Source: Sciurus carolinensis (Eukaryota; Chordata; Mammalia; Rodentia; Sciuridae). Taken from it: 64,000 nt of DNA. Below, piece after piece: positions 58,691 through 64,000 of the stretch. Under the pieces are notes generated by a model, which had not been told where the DNA came from, searched no databases, and worked only from the letters and a program-made list of their open reading frames with translations. Each line of letters starts with the position of its first letter. The stretch's first letter is position 1. The translations under genes and the position numbers were made by a program. The stretch lies in assembly GCF_902686445.1 (NCBI RefSeq), contig NC_062219.1:109741160-109805159 (forward strand). Reading direction: 5' to 3'.

Positions 58691-59895
58691 CTGATCAGAA
58701 GACATTAAAGTTGAGTTATAAAGGACATGATAGCATCCCCCACTATTTCATGTGCTGGTACTATTATTCCATGCCCTGCCCAGCAATCACAGATTCACTT
58801 CTTGGCATGGATTACTACTGTTGCTGAACAGCTCTTGAGCCTCGAGATTTCCAGTGAATTCATAACATTCAATGCTGTGCAGTCCCAGAGCTACTTCTTG
58901 TAAATTGCTTTCCTTAATTATGCAACCAAGGACCTATGTACATGGCAATCTGTATTGTTCTTAAGTCAGTCTAAATTTAATTGTTTCACATTGCTTTCAC
59001 TGATGTTATGTGATAATTAAATTAGTTAAATGATCTAGTCTTTCGGAAATTTTTTTTAAAATGTGTGGGTTCTGTGACTTATAAGCTGTACCCTTTATTT
59101 ATCTGCCGATTAAACTCAGGCACTTATAAAGAAAACTGTTGGTAAAAGGAATAATATAAAACACTTCAAATATTGAAAAAAATAATTTAAATTTGGTCTG
59201 TGGAAATTTGAAAATTTTAAACCTTGTAAGAGAGTAAAAGGATTTGCCTACTCTTGTCTGGCCTGCACCAATTTGCACAAAAAGAGTAAACAACCTTTCG
59301 AGTTGTTATTTATTTTTTTTCTTGAAAGCATAGAAAACAATATCTCCTGTATTTTAAAAGGAAGTTTGCTGACTGGAAGAATATGATGAACCAGCAAACT
59401 ACTTAGAAATGTGCTTGATTCTGCAGTACCAATTTATGTTCTTTCTCAGCCAAAATGACTTGGAGTTAGGTTTTCTTCCCAAGCATCCCTGCTGCCATCT
59501 GCTGGCTTTGTTAGTTAGCAGCAAATTTCTAAATGGAGAGGAGAGGACATGATTTTCAGATTTAAAAAAAAAAAAAGTTTTATGATTTCATTATGTTTTT
59601 AAAATAGAAGTAATATACAACAATGAGATTACCCACTTACAAAAATTTTCTTTTAATAGATTCTTGGACATAAATATAAAACAGGGAGTGATGAGGAGTC
59701 TCAGGAATAGTCATATCCTTCCACTTGGAACTCATATTTCCATGGGTCAAGTCAGGTTGTTTGCAGCTGAGAAGGATCCGAAATGAAGCTAGCTCCAGAC
59801 TCAGGTGTCTGCCTGTGGATGAGGGAGAAGCCCCATGGTAGAGTGCTGGGAGGAGAGCGCTAGGTGATTGGGAATTGGTAGTCAGCCTTCTCAAC
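58691..59895. other. intronic, no recognisable element
   Basis: Unique, AT-rich. Confidence 0.5.
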
Positions 59896-60125
59896 CAGTG
59901 ATTCTCAAACTCTAGCTGCATCACAAAAATCGTTAGGCCCCATCCACCGATATATTGGTAAATGCTTAGTAATTTGACTCATTGGGGGAAAAAAGGACCC
60001 TGATTTGTGCCATTTGCTGATTTCCATGGTGAAAATGCCCCCCCCCCCCATGGCTAATTTCAAGCTCTCAGCATGACCTCACCAAATGTGGCATTGACCG
60101 GATATATGCTGTTAGTACACCACTG
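59896..60125 (+). mobile_element. MER5-like hAT-Charlie relic
   Basis: Starts CAGTGATTCTCAAACTCTAG and ends ACACCACTG, giving short inverted termini CAGTG/CACTG. The left half resembles MER5A/B. A C12 run lies at 60038-60049. Confidence 0.5.
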
Positions 60126-60859
60126 TGTAGCATTTTCCCCATGCGCCTGCAGGAGATGCAGGTAGTCTCAAGAGCCTAGATGATCATAAGATAAAGTTAT
60201 TTTTTATTAGGGAGGATAGAATTGTGAATATTTATGATTTCTGTTCTATTTTACTTGAAAGTTCATATCATTTAATTTTTAGCAATGGTCATGTTTAATA
60301 ACCAGCTTATAAAATTCCTGGAAGCATAACAGTTCTGCAGAGTGGGTAAGAGCTGGCTCACAGCATACCACTTGGTCCACCTGTAGAGGGTCTGGATGGA
60401 TTTTGTGGTTGTAGGGCACTGAGGCTGGACAGATGAGCATGGTCCAGAGAGAAAGAAAGTGATCCATGAAATTAAGAGTGTTTGCTAGACACTGATTGCA
60501 ATGGTGGGATATGGAACCCGAATTTTGTAAGGAATAGAGGATGTGAGATTGCTTTTATTCTGGACATGGAAAAGTAGAATCCTTAGTGACTGGAGAGTTG
60601 ATGAAGTGGAACAGTTGTCAGAAAGACCAGAGAAAGAGATGTTTGAAGTGTCTGCTTTAAAAACTCAGATTATTTTCCTCTGAACTTTTTATAATAAACA
60701 TTAGTCAATTAAGATATTAAAAAATTTTTTGTTGAGAAAAAGTCAAATAACCATATTATCATAACTTCACTTTCCTATATTCAAATAAGGGTAATGACAA
60801 TGAATTATCTCACAGATTATCAAGGTGCATTGGCATACAAAAGAGGGTGGGATTTGTGT
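60126..60859. other. intronic, no recognisable element
   Basis: Unique sequence. Confidence 0.5.
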
Positions 60860-61060
60860 GAGAGAACACTAGGTTTAGCACCACTCAACTGGATTCAAGT
60901 TTCAGGTCATTCTTTTAGCAGCTGTATGACTCTGGGTCCAGCAAAACCTCTTCAGTTTTCTCATCAGTGAAATGGATCTAATAGTTTCTGCAGTGGAGTA
61001 TTGTTGTAAGGATTAATTGTGCATGTGAATCAGCTGGCATAGGGCCTGGCTTGTAGAACA
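60860..61060 (+). repeat. MIR SINE
   Basis: GGATTCAAGTTTCAGGTCAT, CAGTTTTCTCATCAGTGAAA and CATAGGGCCTGGCTTGTAGA. A 14-bp tandem duplication follows at 61070-61097. Confidence 0.75.
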
Positions 61061-61544
61061 TGGCAGCTTTATCCTTATCCTGATATCCTTATCCTGGTAC
61101 CTTTAGTATTATGACTATTTCAGAAAGCATTTTAGCTTGCTTCTCTGACAGACTGTACCCTCAAATGAAATTGAATATGTTGGATTATGCCACGAGATGC
61201 ATATGAGGAATCAGAGAAAAGTGGAGCATCTGTATTGCACCCCAGCTCCTATAATTGTTTGGGGGAACAGAGACTTGAGGAAGTAGCCAGGAGGATTAAT
61301 GGAACCTGGATGGGAGAGGAATTTTTTCCCCTGCATTTCTTGTTTATTATAAATGAACAGCTTCTTTCTCTTTGTCCAAATTGATATGTCCCTCTGTTGG
61401 TTTTATAGAACTGAATTTTAATCTGAGCTCAGTTTCATAATCTTTCTTCATCAATGTGTTTCTCTCTCTTTCCTTTTTAATCAGGAGGCTTAGAAACAAA
61501 TTACAGCTCTTAAAGAAGAAATTTATGTGAGAGCTCTTTGAAGT
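61061..61544. other. intronic, no recognisable element
   Basis: Unique sequence. Confidence 0.5.
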
Positions 61545-61900
61545 AAGATATGCAAATTAAAACAACAGTGAGATATCATTTTATCTCTCGAATAGGTGAA
61601 GAGAAAGAAATACCCAGTGGGGAGGACCTGCAGTGAAGCCGTGCTTGAAGGAGTGTAAATTGGTGCAATCTTTCTGAAAACCCACTTGATAATACAGACA
61701 GAGTCAGAAAAATGCACATGTTTTTTGACACAGGAATTCCCTGTATATGCATATATTCTAAGGAAATGATAAAGATTTAGGAACGGATATATTCATTACA
61801 ATGAAAATAGCAAATAAACAAAAGGGAGAAAAAGAAGTCTAGCAAATATGAACACAGTTTCAAAATGACCCTCACACAATGGCACATGCTGTATAAGACT
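61545..61900 (+). mobile_element. old L1 (L1M-like) fragment
   Basis: GATATGCAAATTAAAACAAC, GTGAGATATCATTTTATCTC, GAAGGAGTGTAAATTGGTGC and ACACAGGAATTCCCTGTATA: diverged sense ORF2/3' region text. Confidence 0.65.
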
Positions 61901-62003
61901 GAATTTTTTGCAACAAAAGAAGATATAAAGCTGAATTTTTTCTATAGTTCCAGTTCTAGAAATAATGAGCATCAAAAATCTATAGGCAGATCTATCAAAA
62001 CAT

Positions 62004-62436
62004 TGACTGCTATTATTTTCTTTTTAAAAATTTATTTGTTTTAATTAATTATAGATGACAGTAGAATGTACTTTGATACAACATATATAATGGAGTATAA
62101 TTTCTCATTCTGCTGGTTATGCATGATGTAGAATACCACCGGTCCTATAGTTATATATGTACATGGGGTAATAATGTCCGATTCATTCTACTACCCTTCC
62201 TATTCCTATAGCCCCTCCCCTCCCTTCATTCCCCTCTACCTAATCTAAAGTAACTCTATTCTTCCCTACGCCACCCCCCATTATGAATTAACCATCTGCA
62301 TATCAAAGAAAACATTCTGCCTTTGGTTTTTTGGGATTGGCTTATTTTGCTTAGACTTCTATTCTCCAGCTCCATCCATTTACCAGCAAATGCCATAATT
62401 TCATTCTTCATCTTTTCGATGACTGCTATTATTTTC
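62004..62436 (-). mobile_element. 5'-truncated L1 with exact 17-bp TSD
   Basis: Second-type L1 3' UTR in antisense (GACAGTAGAATGTACTTTGA, ATAATGGAGTATAATTTCTC) and the very end of ORF2 (CAGCAAATGCCATAATTTCA). TSD TGACTGCTATTATTTTC at 62004-62020 and 62420-62436. Confidence 0.93.
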
Positions 62437-63329
62437 ATATGACAGAAATAATAATTTTAAGTTGCCCTTTTAAAAAACTCTCTGTATTTCAAATACTCTA
62501 CAAATAATGTCTTATTTTTATATTAGAAATGAAACTTTGAAAGATGTTAAACTTATTGAGAAAAAGGTATAGTATTAGACCCTTCTATTTTTTGACCTTC
62601 TTACTTCTTCATCCTGACACTTGGATTCCCACCCTCTCATACTGGAATTGCTTCTTACTGGTTATTGCTGCCTTGTGTGGTCAGTTTCAAAGGCCTCTTC
62701 CCAGTCCTCCTCTCCCTCCCTGTCTCTGCATCATCTTACAATCAATCACCTCTTTATTCCTTTTTAATGACATCCCTACTGAAATATAAGTCACATAAAG
62801 TTCACTGTTTTAACATGTACAATCCTTGGAGTGCTCATCTTTTTAAACTTTTGTGACTGGATACTACCCTGATTTATTAATCCATTATTAATCCATTTTA
62901 TAAAAAGTCACTGGGTGCCACCTGTGTGCTAGGTGCGAGTTTTCTTAATTCTCTTTTCTAGTCTTTGCTGAGTTCTCTTCCCCTGCCCAGTTCTCAATAC
63001 CAACTTCCTTCAACTCTATTCCCTTGCACCCCCATCCCAGTTTGTCTATGCGGGTCTCAGTTTACCTTAGCCTAGTACATCTCCTGAATGTACAATTAGT
63101 ACCTAAGAGGTCACAGGTCTGGGTCCACCGCTGAACATACTGCCCTTTTGCCCTATAAACCTCTTGTTTGTGGGGCATCCCAGTCCTGCAACTCCATCAT
63201 GATATACATTTGGGGGAAGCATTTGACTCAAACCATTTTCTTTTACCACCAAATCTATTCATTCATAAATTTTTATCAATTTTAAGTATCTCGAGTCAAT
63301 ACTTTTCCCCGTTCTGACAAGTCATGCCC
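62437..63329. other. non-coding, no confident element
   Basis: Possible old L1 relic at about 62758-62830. Otherwise unique. Confidence 0.45.
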
Positions 63330-63545
63330 TAGTTCTGCCTGAATCAGCTCAGCACCTCTCATCCTTATGAGAACATAGTTCAGTGGTCTCTGAGCATCCT
63401 CAACATCCTTCACAGTGACCAGAGTCATCTTTCTAGTGGCAGACTAATGATGAAAACCTTTCTGGAGAGAAAAGCTCAAAGCCCTTGGCTCAGTCATCCA
63501 AGATACATGATCTGGTCCCAACCTGCCTTCCCAGATCTACATACT
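63330..63545 (+). repeat. L2 fragment
   Basis: CAAAGCCCTTGGCTCAGTCA and ATGATCTGGTCCCAACCTGC, typical of L2. Confidence 0.6.
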
Positions 63546-63608
63546 ATAGCCCTGTGATACTGTAAAGTGCAGCCATGTTAGAGAATTCACCATCAGTGGA
63601 CACATCTT

Positions 63609-63900
63609 ATTATGGTTTAGATATGAGGTACCCCCTAAAAGCTCATGGGTAAGGCAATGCAAGAGTGTTCAGAGGTAAAACGATTAAATTAATACGAATT
63701 ATACACTAATCATTGGATTAACCCACTAATATGGATGAACGGGTTGTAACTGTAGGTAGGTAAGTGGAGGTTGGAGGCGGTAGATCACTGGGGGTGTGTC
63801 TTTGGGCACTTCTCCCATTTAAGTAAGGAAGCCTCATCGTTAGTTTGCCAGGGGTGAGTTTGCCCAGTTTGGTGAGCAGATGTGGTTCAGAGCTGGATGC
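63609..63900 (+). mobile_element. MaLR-like LTR relic, partial
   Basis: TTATGGTTTAGATATGAGGT, CCCCTAAAAGCTCATGGGTA, GGCAATGCAAGAGTGTTCAG and ATCACTGGGGGTGTGTCTTT: the sense start of the family seen in antisense at 17968-18416. It becomes too diverged to follow towards the window end. Confidence 0.55.
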
Positions 63901-64000
63901 TCTGCTTGTGTAACCATAAAGATATTTTATTTTCCAGGATCTTCATATGTCACCACCCTCAGTAGGTAGCTAAGAGAAAAGGCAGGGGCATTTGGTGCTT

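Overview
This is a 64 kb piece of a mammalian, almost certainly sciurid rodent (squirrel, ground squirrel or marmot type), nuclear genome. Three things point there: tRNA-Ala-derived ID SINEs, many copies of a B1-like monomer joined to an ID-like monomer (the MEN / B1-dID type described from squirrels), and several L1 lineages with rodent-like ORF2. No bacterial or viral gene organisation is present. The window is intronic and repeat-rich, with no CpG island, no recognisable promoter and no rRNA, functional tRNA or CRISPR.

The one real protein-coding segment I can support is a single internal exon at 27430-27656 on the + strand. It carries the start codon and 75 N-terminal residues of a regulator-of-calcineurin protein and matches the long N-terminus (beta-type isoform) of RCAN2. 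It has a good acceptor before the ATG and a consensus donor after codon 75. The conserved calcipressin body (the next exon) is not in the window, and neither is an upstream 5' UTR exon that I can recognise, so the rest of the window is best read as the flanking RCAN2 introns.

Layout: 1-8 kb holds a twin-primed (5'-inverted) L1, an older L1 3' end, an ancient ERVL-type LTR and SINEs. 8-20 kb holds L2, MIR and MaLR-type LTRs, plus an unusual inverted duplication (14803-14889 / 15724-15796) in which one arm interrupts a MIR. 20-27 kb holds SINEs and a second 5'-inverted L1 with a nested L1. 27.4 kb is the RCAN2 exon. 28-38 kb holds L1 fragments, microsatellites and a 148-nt pure pyrimidine tract. 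38-48 kb has a long low-repeat stretch, an RPL36 processed pseudogene, a MER20, and a MEN SINE split by a third 5'-inverted L1. 48-64 kb holds MLT1, L2, MIR and hAT relics, a very young-looking ID element with a 41-A tail, and a 5'-truncated L1.

The genes do not form a pathway here. The window mainly records retrotransposition. Many insertions still show target-site duplications (TSDs), which let nested events be ordered. Family names for ancient repeats come from recognition by eye, not from a RepeatMasker run. I see no evidence for an undescribed gene system; the most unusual local structure is the inverted duplication inside the MIR.
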